A stretch of DNA of 64,000 nucleotides from Deltaproteobacteria bacterium (GTDB taxonomy: Bacteria > Myxococcota_A > Polyangia > Polyangiales > Ga0077539). This document shows, piece by piece, positions 56,061-64,000 of the stretch; positions within the stretch are counted from its first letter, which is position 1, and each line of letters begins with the position of its first letter. The notes beneath the pieces are model-generated. The model saw only the letters and a list, made by a program, of their open reading frames with translations, did not search any database and was not told the origin of the DNA. The DNA lies in the NCBI GenBank assembly GCA_016704445.1, contig JADJAE010000005.1, positions 162,159 to 226,158 of the forward strand, given 5' to 3'. A program made the position numbers and the translations under genes.

Positions 56061-57833
56061 GTGAAGATCCCCGCTGGAATCCCGAGCTCTGCTGAGGGCC
56101 GAGAGCGGCTGGTCGAGACGATCCGCGACGCCATCATCGGCGACGACCACGTGCTCTCGGGCGCCTTCGGCCCGCGGCGGGTGACCTACGCGGACTACAC
56201 CGCCTCCGGGAGGAGCCTAACGTTCATCGAGGACTTCATCCGCGACGAGGTGATGCCCCTCTACGCCAACACGCACACGGAGACCTCGCAGACGGGCCTG
56301 CAGACGACCCGCTTCCGGGAGGACGCGCGGGACATCATCCACCGCGCGGTGGGCGGCGGCCCCGACGACATCGTGGTGTTCTCCGGGTCCGGCGCGACCG
56401 GGGCGATCCACAAGCTCATCGACGTGCTCAACCTCCGGCTGCCCGCGGACCTCGACGCCCGCTACGGGCTGCGCGCGCACATCCCCGAGGCAGAGCGCCC
56501 GGTGGTGTTCATCGGGCCCTTCGAGCACCACTCCAACGAGCTCCCCTGGCGCGAGTCCATCGCCGACGTGGTGACCATCGAGGAGGACGCCGACGGCCAC
56601 ATCGACATCGCCCACCTGGAGCGGGAGCTCATCGCGCACGCCCACCGGCCGCTGCGCATCGGGAGCTTCTCCGCCGCCTCCAACGTGACCGGCATCGCGA
56701 CCGACACCACGGCCGTCGCGGAGTGCCTTCACCGCCACGGCGCGCTGTCCTTCTGGGACTACGCCGCGGCCGGGCCCTACGTGGCCATCGACATGAACCC
56801 CGGAGGCCCCGACCACCCCGGCCACAAGGACGCGGTGTTCATCTCGCCGCACAAGTTCATCGGCGGCCCCGGCACGCCGGGCGTCCTGGTGGCGAAGCGC
56901 TCGCTCTTCAAGAACCGCGTCCCCTCGCAGCCGGGCGGCGGCACCGTGGCCTTCGTCACCGCCCACAAGCACCGCTACCTCGCCGACCCGGTGCACCGCG
57001 AGGAGGGCGGCACGCCCGCCATCATCGAGTCGATCCGCGCGGGCCTGGTGTTCCAGCTGAAGGAGGCCGTCGGGGCGGAGACCATCGGCGCCCGCGAGGA
57101 GTCGTTCATCACCCGCGCCATCGCCTCGTGGCGGGGCAACCCGAAGATCCGCATCCTCGGCAACGACCGCGCGTGGCGGCTCTCCATCGTGAGCTTCGTC
57201 ATCCGCCACGGAGAGCGCGGGGCGCTTCACTACAACCTCGTGGTCGCGCTGCTCAACGACCTCTTCGGCATCCAGGCGCGCGGCGGCTGCTCCTGCGCGG
57301 GCCCCTACGGCCACCGCCTGCTGGGCATCGACGAGGGCACCTCCGACCGCTACGGCTGCGCGCTCATCTCCGGCGCCGAGGGGCTGAAGCCTGGCTGGGC
57401 GCGGGTGAACTTCAACTACTTCCTGTCCGAGCCGGTGTTCCGCTTCATCGTCGCCGCGGTGCACTTCATCGCGACCCACGGCTACAAGCTGGCGCCGCTC
57501 TACACCTTCGACCTCGCGACGGGGCAGTGGCACCCGCGTCGGGCGCGCCCCGCCCCGGCGATGCGCCTCCACGACCTCAGCTACCACAGCGGCAGGCTGG
57601 AGTACCGCTCCCGCCGGGAGACCGAGACCGAGCAGGCGCTGGAGGGCTACCTCGAGGAGGCCGCGCGCATCGTCGCGGAGGTGGAGGCCGGGGCCGCGGG
57701 AGCGCGGAGCATCACGGAGACGGCGCTCTCGGCGGAGGCGGAGTCGCTGCGGTGGTTCCCGCTGCCGGGCGAGGTGCTCGCGGAGATGCAGCGCGCCAGC
57801 GACCCCGACATCGAGATCGGCGCGGGGGTCTGA
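56061..57833 (+). CDS. Class V aminotransferase/cysteine desulfurase-like PLP enzyme
   Basis: 590 residues, about 170 longer than a typical desulfurase. It has TYADYTASGRSL at the start, SGSGATGAIHKLID (PLP phosphate region), FIGPFEHHSNELPWRES (His stacking on PLP), SAASNVTGI, and the PLP Lys in SPHKFIGGPG near residue 263. A Cys-containing loop GGCSCAGPYGHRLLG lies near 409, the position where desulfurases have their catalytic Cys region. The last 90 residues are an unassigned C-terminal extension. I recognise the family of long bacterial members but not a specific reaction. Confidence 0.85.
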   Translation: MKIPAGIPSSAEGRERLVETIRDAIIGDDHVLSGAFGPRRVTYADYTASGRSLTFIEDFIRDEVMPLYANTHTETSQTGLQTTRFREDARDIIHRAVGGGPDDIVVFSGSGATGAIHKLIDVLNLRLPADLDARYGLRAHIPEAERPVVFIGPFEHHSNELPWRESIADVVTIEEDADGHIDIAHLERELIAHAHRPLRIGSFSAASNVTGIATDTTAVAECLHRHGALSFWDYAAAGPYVAIDMNPGGPDHPGHKDAVFISPHKFIGGPGTPGVLVAKRSLFKNRVPSQPGGGTVAFVTAHKHRYLADPVHREEGGTPAIIESIRAGLVFQLKEAVGAETIGAREESFITRAIASWRGNPKIRILGNDRAWRLSIVSFVIRHGERGALHYNLVVALLNDLFGIQARGGCSCAGPYGHRLLGIDEGTSDRYGCALISGAEGLKPGWARVNFNYFLSEPVFRFIVAAVHFIATHGYKLAPLYTFDLATGQWHPRRARPAPAMRLHDLSYHSGRLEYRSRRETETEQALEGYLEEAARIVAEVEAGAAGARSITETALSAEAESLRWFPLPGEVLAEMQRASDPDIEIGAGV

Positions 57834-57900
57834 GGCGCTCCCCCCACCGGGCGCCGGTTGCCATGCCCCGCCCACTTCGCACACCCTCCCCGGTGCTGCC

Positions 57901-58497
57901 ATGAACCCATCGAAGCCACCGCCGCCCGCGCTGATGACCCAACGCATCCTCTGGTTCGCCCTGCTGACCTCCAACGTCCTCTACGTCGGCGTGCTGTTCT
58001 ACCTGCGCGCCAACCGCGGCGGTCAGAGCCTGCCGGCGATCGATCCGATGCTGGCCCCGGCCTTCGCGGTGGTCGCGCTGGGGGTCTCCGCGGCGAGCCT
58101 GCTGCTCCCCCGGCGGCTCTACGCCTCCTTCGCGTCGTCGGCCCCGATCGAGATCCGCGACGGGGTGAAGGAAGACCCGATGGGCGCGCTCCAGGGCTTC
58201 CGTCGACCCGCGCCGAGCGAGCGCATCTTCGCCGACACCGACGCCGCCCGCCGCGCGGCCCTGCTGCGCAACATGACCCCCTTCATCGTCGGGATGGCGC
58301 TCGCGGAGGCCGTCTCGCTGCTGGGCTTCGTACTGGGCTTCCTGGGCGCGGGCGAGGCGACCTTCCTCCCCTTCTTCGCGGTAGGCGTAGCGCTACAGGC
58401 GACGCGCTTCCCCACGATGGTGGCCATCGAGCGCGCCTTCGAGGCCGCGCACGGGGCGAAGTTTTTTCCCGGTCACACCTCCGGGACCTCGGACTAG
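57901..58497 (+). CDS. Membrane protein, four helices, unknown function
   Basis: 198 residues with hydrophobic segments near 14-34, 50-69, 122-142 and 143-165 and a polar cytoplasmic loop between the second and third. No family recognised. Ribosome-site evidence is weak; the ATG follows CCCGGTGCTGCC. It leads a co-directional group with a Cys-rich peptide gene 29 bp downstream and an ECF sigma factor. Confidence 0.65.
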   Translation: MNPSKPPPPALMTQRILWFALLTSNVLYVGVLFYLRANRGGQSLPAIDPMLAPAFAVVALGVSAASLLLPRRLYASFASSAPIEIRDGVKEDPMGALQGFRRPAPSERIFADTDAARRAALLRNMTPFIVGMALAEAVSLLGFVLGFLGAGEATFLPFFAVGVALQATRFPTMVAIERAFEAAHGAKFFPGHTSGTSD

Positions 58498-58526
58498 TAC
58501 CCATCACAGGAGGCCTTCGACCCACC

Positions 58527-58706
58527 ATGAACAAGCTGCTCTCCCCCCGCGTCATCGCCCTGCTCGGCGTGCTCTCCTTCGCGACCGGCATCGGCGCGAC
58601 CATCACGGCCACCCGGCTCCAGACGGGCAGCGACTGCTGCTACCCGGGCTCCCCCTGCTGCACCCCCGGCGCCCCGTGCTGCCAGGGTCGTCACCGCGCG
58701 AGCTGA
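58527..58706 (+). CDS. Small Cys-pair protein (59 residues)
   Basis: An N-terminal hydrophobic helix (about 9-28, LLGVLSFATGIGATITA) is followed by a short tail with three Cys pairs: DCCYPGSPCCTPGAPCC. The tail is probably outside the membrane and could bind soft metals such as copper, mercury or zinc, or form disulfides. AGGAGG is 13 bp upstream of the ATG (58508-58513). No family known to me. The sigma factor gene starts 14 bp after its stop. Confidence 0.62.
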   Translation: MNKLLSPRVIALLGVLSFATGIGATITATRLQTGSDCCYPGSPCCTPGAPCCQGRHRAS

Positions 58707-58720
58707 CCCTTCTCCCCGCC

Positions 58721-59257
58721 GTGGCCCCTCCCCGTCCGCCCTCCGAGGCCGAGCTCGACGTGCTGATGGCGCGCGTCAGCGATGGGGAACGCGAGGCCTT
58801 CACCCCGCTCTTCCAAGCGCTCCACCCCCGAGCGCTCGGCGTCGCCTCACGGCGGCTCGAGCGCGCCCACGCCGCCGAGGTCGCCCAGTCGTCGATGGTC
58901 AAGCTCTTCGCCAGCGCCGCAGCGTTCACCCCGGGCCGCCCCGTGCTGCCGTGGTTCTACGCCGTGGTGGCCAACGAGGTGCGCGCCGAGCTGCGGCGTC
59001 ACCGGAGGGCGGGCGGCGAGCTGTCCGACGAGCTCGCCGAGGGCGCCCCGAGCGCCGACGACGCCCTCGCCGAACGCGAGCTGCGGCGGTCGCTGCAGCA
59101 CTGCGTCGACGCGCTCGATCCGGTGTCCGCCGAGGCGATCGCGTCGCTCCTGGGCGAGGGGCCGCCTCCGACCATCGCGCCTGCGGCCTACCGCAAGCGC
59201 CTCTCTCGCGCCTACGCCCGGCTCCGATTCCTCCTGGGAGGTGACCATGGCGGCTGA
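58721..59257 (+). CDS. ECF-type RNA polymerase sigma factor
   Basis: 178 residues from GTG 58721. Region 2 is recognisable in DGEREAFTPLFQALHPRALG and the promoter-melting helix VLPWFYAVVANEVRAELRRHRR; region 4 in VDALDPVSAEAIASLL and AYRKRLSRAYARLRFLLG. Region 4 is short on the usual helix-turn-helix signature, which is odd. ATG 58676 would overlap the Cys-pair gene and adds an atypical leader. The stop overlaps the next gene by 11 bp, the usual arrangement with a regulator of the sigma factor. Confidence 0.78.
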   Translation: MAPPRPPSEAELDVLMARVSDGEREAFTPLFQALHPRALGVASRRLERAHAAEVAQSSMVKLFASAAAFTPGRPVLPWFYAVVANEVRAELRRHRRAGGELSDELAEGAPSADDALAERELRRSLQHCVDALDPVSAEAIASLLGEGPPPTIAPAAYRKRLSRAYARLRFLLGGDHGG

Positions 59258-59936
59258 TATCGACCTGTCCCCTTCGTCCGCCGAGGCGCTCGCCCGGCGG
59301 GCCTACGAGCTGGGCCTCGCGAAGGACGGCCTCGTGCGCGCGCTCATCGTCCTCGGGCTCGCGGTCGCCGCGGCCCTGGTCACCGAGGTGCCGCTCAACG
59401 TGCCCACCCTCGTCCTCGTGCTCCTCGCGTGGACCTTCCTGGGCTGGCGGCGCGGGCACTGGCTCAAGGGCGCGAGCGTGGGTCTCCTGGGAGGCTTCGC
59501 GACGCTGCTGCTCCCGATGTCCCTGCTCCGCCCGTGCTGCGCGCCGGGGGCCATGACCTGCGAGGGCTGCTGCGCCGGTCCGGGCTCCTGCGCCCTCGCG
59601 GGGATGGCCCTCGGGGTCGTGCTCGCCGCGCTCGTCCCGAGAGGCAACGGACCGCAGCGCGCGAAGGCCGGCGCGGGCATGCTGCTGGGCGTGGTGTCCA
59701 TCGGCGCGGTGCGCTGCAACGGGCTCTTCCTGGGCGAGGCCCTCGGGCTGCTGGCGGGCCTCCTCGGCGGGGCGATCGCCCTCGGCGCCGGGTCGTGGCT
59801 CTGGGCCCGGACGCGCGCCGCAAGGGACCCTGAAGCGACTCTCAGGTCACGTCGAGGACGATGCGCATCCGGGCGCGTCCCTCGCGGACGCTCGCGATGG
59901 CCTCGTTGGCGCTCGCGAGCGGCATGCGCTCGGTGA
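59247..59936 (+). CDS. Cys-rich polytopic membrane protein, possible sigma-factor partner
   Basis: 229 residues, five or six hydrophobic helices. Between helices 3 and 4 lies RPCCAPGAMTCEGCCAGPGSC, a Cys-pair motif echoing the small protein upstream, and a further Cys sits in AVRCNGLF. A strong site GGGAGGTGA lies 5 bp before ATG 59247. The overlap with the sigma gene suggests it holds the sigma factor at the membrane and senses metal or redox change through its Cys. The last 35 residues are Arg-rich and lie antisense to the alcohol dehydrogenase gene (95-bp overlap), so the end may be a frameshift artefact. Confidence 0.6.
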   Translation: MAADIDLSPSSAEALARRAYELGLAKDGLVRALIVLGLAVAAALVTEVPLNVPTLVLVLLAWTFLGWRRGHWLKGASVGLLGGFATLLLPMSLLRPCCAPGAMTCEGCCAGPGSCALAGMALGVVLAALVPRGNGPQRAKAGAGMLLGVVSIGAVRCNGLFLGEALGLLAGLLGGAIALGAGSWLWARTRAARDPEATLRSRRGRCASGRVPRGRSRWPRWRSRAACAR

Positions 59937-60846
59937 TCGGCGCGATCGAGTGCCCGGCCGCGAAGGAGAGCATGCGCCCCATGGTGGCGCGGCTGCCGAT
60001 GACGCTCCCGGTGATCTTCTTCTGCTCGTCGAGCAGCGGGTCGACCCCCACGCGCAGGGCCTCGCTCGGGACTCCGATGAGGCAGAGCGTCCCTTCGAGG
60101 TCGAGCACCTTCATCCAGGCGTCCCAGTCGAGCGAGGCGTGCGTGGTCACCAGCAGCAGGTCGACCACGTTCGACGGCAGCGCGGCCTTCGCGTCGACGA
60201 GGTCCTGCGCGCCGAGGGAGAGCGCGAGCGCCCGCTTGCTGGGGTCTGGATCGAAGGCGATCACGTCGGCGCCCATGGCCGACGCGAAGCGCACCGCGAG
60301 GTGACCGAGGCCCCCGACGCCCACGACGCCGACGCGCACGTTGGCCCTCGCGCCGAGGCGCTCCAGCGGGGAGAACACCGTGAGCCCGGCGCAGAGCAGC
60401 GGCGCCGCGGTCGAGGCGTCGAGCGAGGGCGGCAGCTCGAAGGCGAAGTGCGAGTCGACCTGCACGCTGGTGGCGAACCCCCCTTGGCGGCCGACGCAGG
60501 TGCGCACCTTGCCGCCGGTGCACAGGTGCTCCCGCCCGGAGGTGCAGGCGGGGCAGCGGCCGCACGCGCCGCACTGCCAGCCGACGCCGACCAGGGCGCC
60601 CAGCGGGAGCGTCGCGTCGGGCCCGCGCGCGACGACGCGGCCGACGATCTCGTGACCGGGGACGAGCGGGCGAGCGACCTCGCCCCAGTCGCCGTCGAGG
60701 AGGTGCACGTCGCTGTGGCAGACGGAGCAGTGCTCGACCCGGATCTCTACGTCGCGGCCGATGGGCGCGCCGGGATGGGGGAGCTCGATCGCCTCGAGGG
60801 GAGAGCGCGGAGAGCGCTGCGCATAGGCTCGGATGGTGGGGTTCAT
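59842..60846 (-). CDS. Zinc-dependent alcohol dehydrogenase (YahK/CAD-like)
   Basis: 334 residues. Catalytic zinc Cys lies in HCSVCHSDVHLLDGDWG near 39-42, VPGHEIVGRV supplies His/Glu, and the structural zinc lobe CGACGRCPACTSGREHLC has the four Cys. The Rossmann part has VGVGGLGHLAVRFASAMGAD. The closest group is the cinnamyl-alcohol/aldehyde reductase-like enzymes that reduce aldehydes with NADPH. It is monocistronic and convergent with the Cys-rich membrane protein gene. Confidence 0.93.
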   Translation of the reverse strand: MNPTIRAYAQRSPRSPLEAIELPHPGAPIGRDVEIRVEHCSVCHSDVHLLDGDWGEVARPLVPGHEIVGRVVARGPDATLPLGALVGVGWQCGACGRCPACTSGREHLCTGGKVRTCVGRQGGFATSVQVDSHFAFELPPSLDASTAAPLLCAGLTVFSPLERLGARANVRVGVVGVGGLGHLAVRFASAMGADVIAFDPDPSKRALALSLGAQDLVDAKAALPSNVVDLLLVTTHASLDWDAWMKVLDLEGTLCLIGVPSEALRVGVDPLLDEQKKITGSVIGSRATMGRMLSFAAGHSIAPITERMPLASANEAIASVREGRARMRIVLDVT

Positions 60847-61000
60847 CGAAGTGGGGCGCGAGACTGCTCGACTAGCGACGCCGGGGCAAGACCGTCAAGC
60901 TGTCGTATCGCGGGGGGGCCACTTCACTCGACGCCGAGGCCGTGGTCGGATACGGAGACCAGCGTAAGCTTCGAGCGAAGAAGAGGAGCCCCCCTACCAC

Positions 61001-62242
61001 ATGGCCTCACCCATCAAGCCCCACGTCACCTCCCGTAAGACCGGCGGGCGAACGATCGACTCCCGCGACCTGCTCCAGGAGTACGTCGAGAAGAACCTCT
61101 CTCGCCGCAGCCTGCTCGTGGGCGCGCTCGCCGCAGCCACGGTTGCGACGGGGTGCTCCGATGGCAACAGCGGCCCGGTGACGGTACCTCCAACCGACGC
61201 CGGCGGTGGCGCCGACGTGCCGACGGATAGCCCGGCGCCCGTCGACGTGCCGCCCGCGCGCACGACCCACCTCGTGGGGGTCGGCCAGGACGACGACCAC
61301 GTCCGGGCGGCGGAGCTCGCGCTCCAGGAGACGGCGGGCTTCGACTTCGTGCAGGCGGGGCAGCGCGTCTACCTGAAGGTCAACACCAACTCTGGCGACG
61401 CGTTCCCGTACTCGACCTCGCCCGACATGATTCGCTGGGTGGCGGCGAAGGTGCGCGAGCGCGGCGGCGAGGTGTTCGTCGGCGACCGGTCGTTCTTCGG
61501 CGACCGCAACACGCGCGGCAACTTCCAGCGCAACGGCATCGTGGACATCTGCGAAGAGCTCGGCATCGACCTGCACGTCTTCGGCGACCCGATGACCGAC
61601 AGCGCGGCCAACAGCGTCGACTGGATGGACCTGCCGGCCGAGGTCGACGGCCTCGGCGCCCGCAGCACCTACTGGACCGGCACCATGCGCATCCCCGCGA
61701 TGGTGGCGCAGGCCGACCACATCGTGGCGATGCCCTGCGTGAAGACCCACTTCATCTCGACCTACACCATGTCGATGAAGAACATGATCGGGATCATCAA
61801 CCCGCGCGACCGCTCGCAGTCGAACAACCTGGGCAACCACTCGGTCTCCGGCGACAAGCTCCACCGGCAGGTGGCGTTCATGAACAAGGCCGGCCCCGCG
61901 GTCTCTCTCGTCGTGCTCGACGGCTGGAACTCCCTGGTCTCCGGCGGCCCGCTGCCCTCCAACGCCCCGCCCCGCGCTCCGGCCGGCTGGGTCGCCCAGG
62001 TGGCCGAGCCGCACATGGTCATCATCTCTCGCGACCGCGTGGCGGCCGACCTCACCGGCCTCGCGCTGCTGAAGACGCTCTCGCCCATGTACGAGATGAT
62101 CCAGACGACGACGGCGCGCGCCAACCGCCAGATGGTCCGCGCGCTCGCCGCGGGCGTCGGCATCACGGAGATGAGCCAGTTCGACCTGTCGGGCCCGTCG
62201 GTGCCCACGATCGAGATGCTCCGCACGCTCGCCACCGCGTAA
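61001..62242 (+). CDS. Tat-exported DUF362 lipoprotein
   Basis: 413 residues. A long N-region leads to a twin-arginine motif SRRSLLVG (Arg35-Arg36), then a lipobox VATGC (Cys52), so it is exported folded and probably lipidated. The body is DUF362, with VYLKVNTNSGDAFPYSTSPD, FVGDRSFFGD, and CVKTHFISTYTMSMKNMIGI. DUF362 proteins are often iron-sulfur associated, but no 4Fe-4S cluster motif is visible here. AAGAAGAGGAG lies 11 bp before the ATG. Function unknown. Confidence 0.85.
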   Translation: MASPIKPHVTSRKTGGRTIDSRDLLQEYVEKNLSRRSLLVGALAAATVATGCSDGNSGPVTVPPTDAGGGADVPTDSPAPVDVPPARTTHLVGVGQDDDHVRAAELALQETAGFDFVQAGQRVYLKVNTNSGDAFPYSTSPDMIRWVAAKVRERGGEVFVGDRSFFGDRNTRGNFQRNGIVDICEELGIDLHVFGDPMTDSAANSVDWMDLPAEVDGLGARSTYWTGTMRIPAMVAQADHIVAMPCVKTHFISTYTMSMKNMIGIINPRDRSQSNNLGNHSVSGDKLHRQVAFMNKAGPAVSLVVLDGWNSLVSGGPLPSNAPPRAPAGWVAQVAEPHMVIISRDRVAADLTGLALLKTLSPMYEMIQTTTARANRQMVRALAAGVGITEMSQFDLSGPSVPTIEMLRTLATA

Positions 62243-62310
62243 CGAACGCCCTCCTCCTCCCCCTCCTCCGCCTTCCCTCCCCCCAACCAGCTTCCCCCCG
62301 CGGTCGGCCT

Positions 62311-62526
62311 CTATGGCGAGGCGACGAGCGAGAGCACCAGCACCAGCGCCGCGACGCCGAGCGCGAACACGATGCGGTGCGCGATGTGGGCGGTGCGAAG
62401 CTCCATGAACTCGAAGCCGACCACGCAGGCCTTGATGCCGCCGAGCACGAGGGCGGGGAGCAGCACGCCCCAGGCGACCGCGACCACGGCCGCTGCCACG
62501 AGGACGAGATAGGCGATGAAGCGCAT
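62311..62526 (-). CDS. Small COX4/NorF-like membrane protein
   Basis: 71 residues, two or three hydrophobic helices (VLVAAAVVAVAWGVLLPALV, FALGVAALVLVLSL) with KACVVGFEFMELR between them, a motif of prokaryotic cytochrome c oxidase subunit IV proteins and of NorF-like partners. The gene starts 2 bp after the subunit III-like stop, so the two are co-translated. Confidence 0.78.
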   Translation of the reverse strand: MRFIAYLVLVAAAVVAVAWGVLLPALVLGGIKACVVGFEFMELRTAHIAHRIVFALGVAALVLVLSLVASP

Positions 62527-62528
62527 GC

Positions 62529-63131
62529 TCAGGGCCTCGCGAAGAAGAGGGGAAAGAGGAAGAACCAGGCGAGGTCGCACATATGCCAGAAGAGGGCGGT
62601 GCCGCCGACGGTTGTCTCCGGATCCTCGAAGGTGGTCTTGCCGACCCGGGCGCCCACATAGGCGATCAGCCCGAGGCCCACGAGCACGTGGATGAAGTGG
62701 AAGCCCGTCGCCAGGAAGTAGAGGTCCCAGAAGTCGTTGACCCCGAGCCCGTAGCCCGCCCGGGACTTCGAGGAGTACTCGGCGATCTTGAGTCCTACGA
62801 AGACGAGGCCCATGAGCGCGGCGCCTCCGTAGAAGCGCCGCGAGCGCTCGAAGCGCGACGCCCGGAAGGCGTGCACCCCCTCGGCGGTGAGCCAGCCGCT
62901 GGTCACCAGCGAGAGCGTGAGGCCTAGACCCATCCGAGCGTCGAGCACCGACTGCCCCGCATGAAACACCGCGGGCTGGGTGCGGCGCAGATAGGCGACG
63001 CCCACGAACATCATCGCGAATGCGAAGATCTCGAGCGCGAAGACCATCCACATCAGCAGGCCGCCTGGAGGGTCGAGCAGCTCGCGAGTCGAGGACGAGG
63101 CCTGTGGCGTGGAGGGGATGGATGGAGTCAT
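62529..63131 (-). CDS. Heme-copper oxidase subunit III-like protein, NorE-like
   Basis: 200 residues, five membrane helices. It matches the subunit III family with MWMVFALEIFAFAMMFVGVA, SLVTSGWLTAEGV, FHFIHVLVGL and FWHMCDLAWFFLFPLFF. It is short for oxidase subunit III (about 260) and close to NorE (about 190), whose gene is usually followed by a small norF. No catalytic oxidase subunits I or II are in the window, favouring the NorE/NorF reading over a complete caa3 oxidase. Such proteins support nitric oxide reductase activity. Confidence 0.82.
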   Translation of the reverse strand: MTPSIPSTPQASSSTRELLDPPGGLLMWMVFALEIFAFAMMFVGVAYLRRTQPAVFHAGQSVLDARMGLGLTLSLVTSGWLTAEGVHAFRASRFERSRRFYGGAALMGLVFVGLKIAEYSSKSRAGYGLGVNDFWDLYFLATGFHFIHVLVGLGLIAYVGARVGKTTFEDPETTVGGTALFWHMCDLAWFFLFPLFFARP

Positions 63132-63243
63132 CGATTCGCGAGGTCATATGGGCTCGCGATCGGAGGGCCATGACTTCCATCAGCGCAAAGAAAGCGCTCC
63201 CGTGAGGCCCCACTTGAGCGCGCGATTCTGCTACGGCCGCTGC

Positions 63244-64000
63244 ATGGTCGCCTCCCTCGACGCTCTCCTCCGCCCTCGTTCGATCGCCGTCATCGGCGCC
63301 GCCCGCAAGCGCGGCAGCATCGCCGCCGAGGTGTTTCACAACCTCGTGCACGTCGGCTTCCAGGGAGCCGTCTACCCGGTGAACCCGAAGGCGCCGGTGG
63401 TCCAGTCGGTGCGCGCCTACGCGACCGTCGAAGACATCCCCGACGCGGTCGACCTCGCGCTGCTGGTCGTGCCCGCGGCGCAGGTGCTGGAGACCATCGA
63501 CGCGTGCGGGCGCAAGGGGGTGCGCGCGGTCGTGGTGATCAGCGCGGGCTTCGCGGAGACGGGCCCCGAGGGCGCCGCGCTGCAGCAGGCGCTCGCCGAT
63601 CGGGCGCGCAGCTACGGCATGCGCGTGGTCGGCCCGAACTGCCTCGGCGTGCTCAACGCCCACCCCGACGTGCGCATGGGGGCGACCTTCGCGCCCAACT
63701 TCCCTCCCTTCGGCGGCGTCGCGGTGTGCTCGCAGTCTGGCGCGCTGGGCCTCGCCATCCTCGACCTCGCGTTGGAGGTCGGCATGGGCATCTCGTCCTT
63801 CGTGAGCATCGGCAACCGCGCCGACGTCTCCGCCGCCGACCTCATGGCCTACTGGGAAGACGATCCCGACACCAGGGTGGTGCTGCTCTATCTGGAGAAC
63901 CTCGGCGACCCGGCGGAGTTTCTCGAGGTCGCCCGCCGGGTATCGCGCAAGAAGCCCGTCGCAGTGGTGAAGAGCGGGCGCACCGAGGCGGGGCGGCGCG
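63244..64000 (+). CDS. ADP-forming acyl-CoA synthetase/CoA-binding protein (partial)
   Basis: The frame starts at ATG 63244 and runs off the right edge (about 252 residues seen). It begins with a CoA-binding Rossmann domain: RPRSIAVIGAARKRGSIAAE, VYPVNPKAP, VDLALLVVPAAQV. The succinyl-CoA ligase-like part follows with RVVGPNCLGVLN and VAVCSQSGALGLAIL. The Asn-Cys-Leu-Gly block and the order identify acetyl-CoA synthetase (ADP-forming)-type proteins, possibly with a GNAT acetyltransferase domain further on as in Pat lysine acetyltransferases. That end is outside the window. Confidence 0.9.
   Translation, partial: MVASLDALLRPRSIAVIGAARKRGSIAAEVFHNLVHVGFQGAVYPVNPKAPVVQSVRAYATVEDIPDAVDLALLVVPAAQVLETIDACGRKGVRAVVVISAGFAETGPEGAALQQALADRARSYGMRVVGPNCLGVLNAHPDVRMGATFAPNFPPFGGVAVCSQSGALGLAILDLALEVGMGISSFVSIGNRADVSAADLMAYWEDDPDTRVVLLYLENLGDPAEFLEVARRVSRKKPVAVVKSGRTEAGRR

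Overview
The window looks like chromosomal DNA from a high-GC member of the Myxococcota, probably Polyangiales and Sandaracinus-like. That placement is inferred from gene style only: a MYXO-CTERM-type sorting tail, MopE-type metal-binding motifs, lipoproteins with Asp/Pro/Ala-rich linkers, kinase and regulator content, and an orphan type VI secretion (T6SS) vgrG island. No rRNA, tRNA, CRISPR array, phage or insertion sequence was recognised.

Layout. 2-964: tail of an unknown gene and a FrnE/DsbA-type oxidoreductase. 966-5471: a glyoxylate-shunt unit in which a RamB/ScfR-type regulator is divergent from malate synthase and isocitrate lyase; the shared intergenic region carries repeated TTGAC half-sites. 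5472-6192: non-coding region built of nested inverted repeats. 6193-10583: secreted M15 peptidase, monoheme beta-propeller lipoprotein, RhtA-like exporter. 10758-19410: translationally coupled operon of a Gly/Gln-rich membrane protein, MoxR ATPase, DUF58 protein, BatA-like protein and a von Willebrand A membrane protein, followed by a NIDO-domain secreted protein. 20224-20560: second large inverted repeat. 20590-25091: glycine-zipper lipoprotein, MprF-type acyltransferase, short-chain dehydrogenase, CBS protein, histidine kinase. 25337-44075: an almost unbroken minus-strand run of about 19 kb. Read 5' to 3' it holds three vgrG genes, DUF3540, the third large inverted repeat, a PAAR-like protein, a candidate effector with candidate immunity or accessory genes, HEAT protein, DUF2169 chaperone, a thiolase-fold protein, and then SRPBCC, lycopene cyclase and a frameshifted galE. 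A sigma-54 activator diverges from its head. 45192-57833: amidohydrolase lipoprotein, glyoxalase-fold protein, NhaA, OtsA-OtsB fusion, membrane sulfatase with MopE motif, DUF2341/LamG lipoprotein, class V aminotransferase-like protein. 57901-59936: membrane protein, tiny Cys-pair protein, ECF sigma factor and Cys-rich membrane protein. 59842-64000: zinc alcohol dehydrogenase, Tat-exported DUF362 lipoprotein, NorE/NorF-like pair and the start of an ADP-forming acyl-CoA synthetase.

Most unusual content. (1) Three long intergenic inverted repeats (at 5.9, 20.4 and 36.2 kb) share one architecture. Each arm has a hairpin with a conserved GTTG loop, an ATAACA-containing linker and a second hairpin whose stem sequence differs between elements but stays self-complementary. 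This covariation points to selection on structure and resembles a REP/REPIN-type family. (2) The T6SS cargo island includes a thiolase-fold protein lacking the usual Cys nucleophile and runs straight into carotenoid and sugar genes. (3) A compact ECF sigma and Cys-rich membrane protein module. Two genes (galE and the Gly/Gln-rich protein) carry apparent one-base frameshifts in extreme GC tracts that may be assembly errors.
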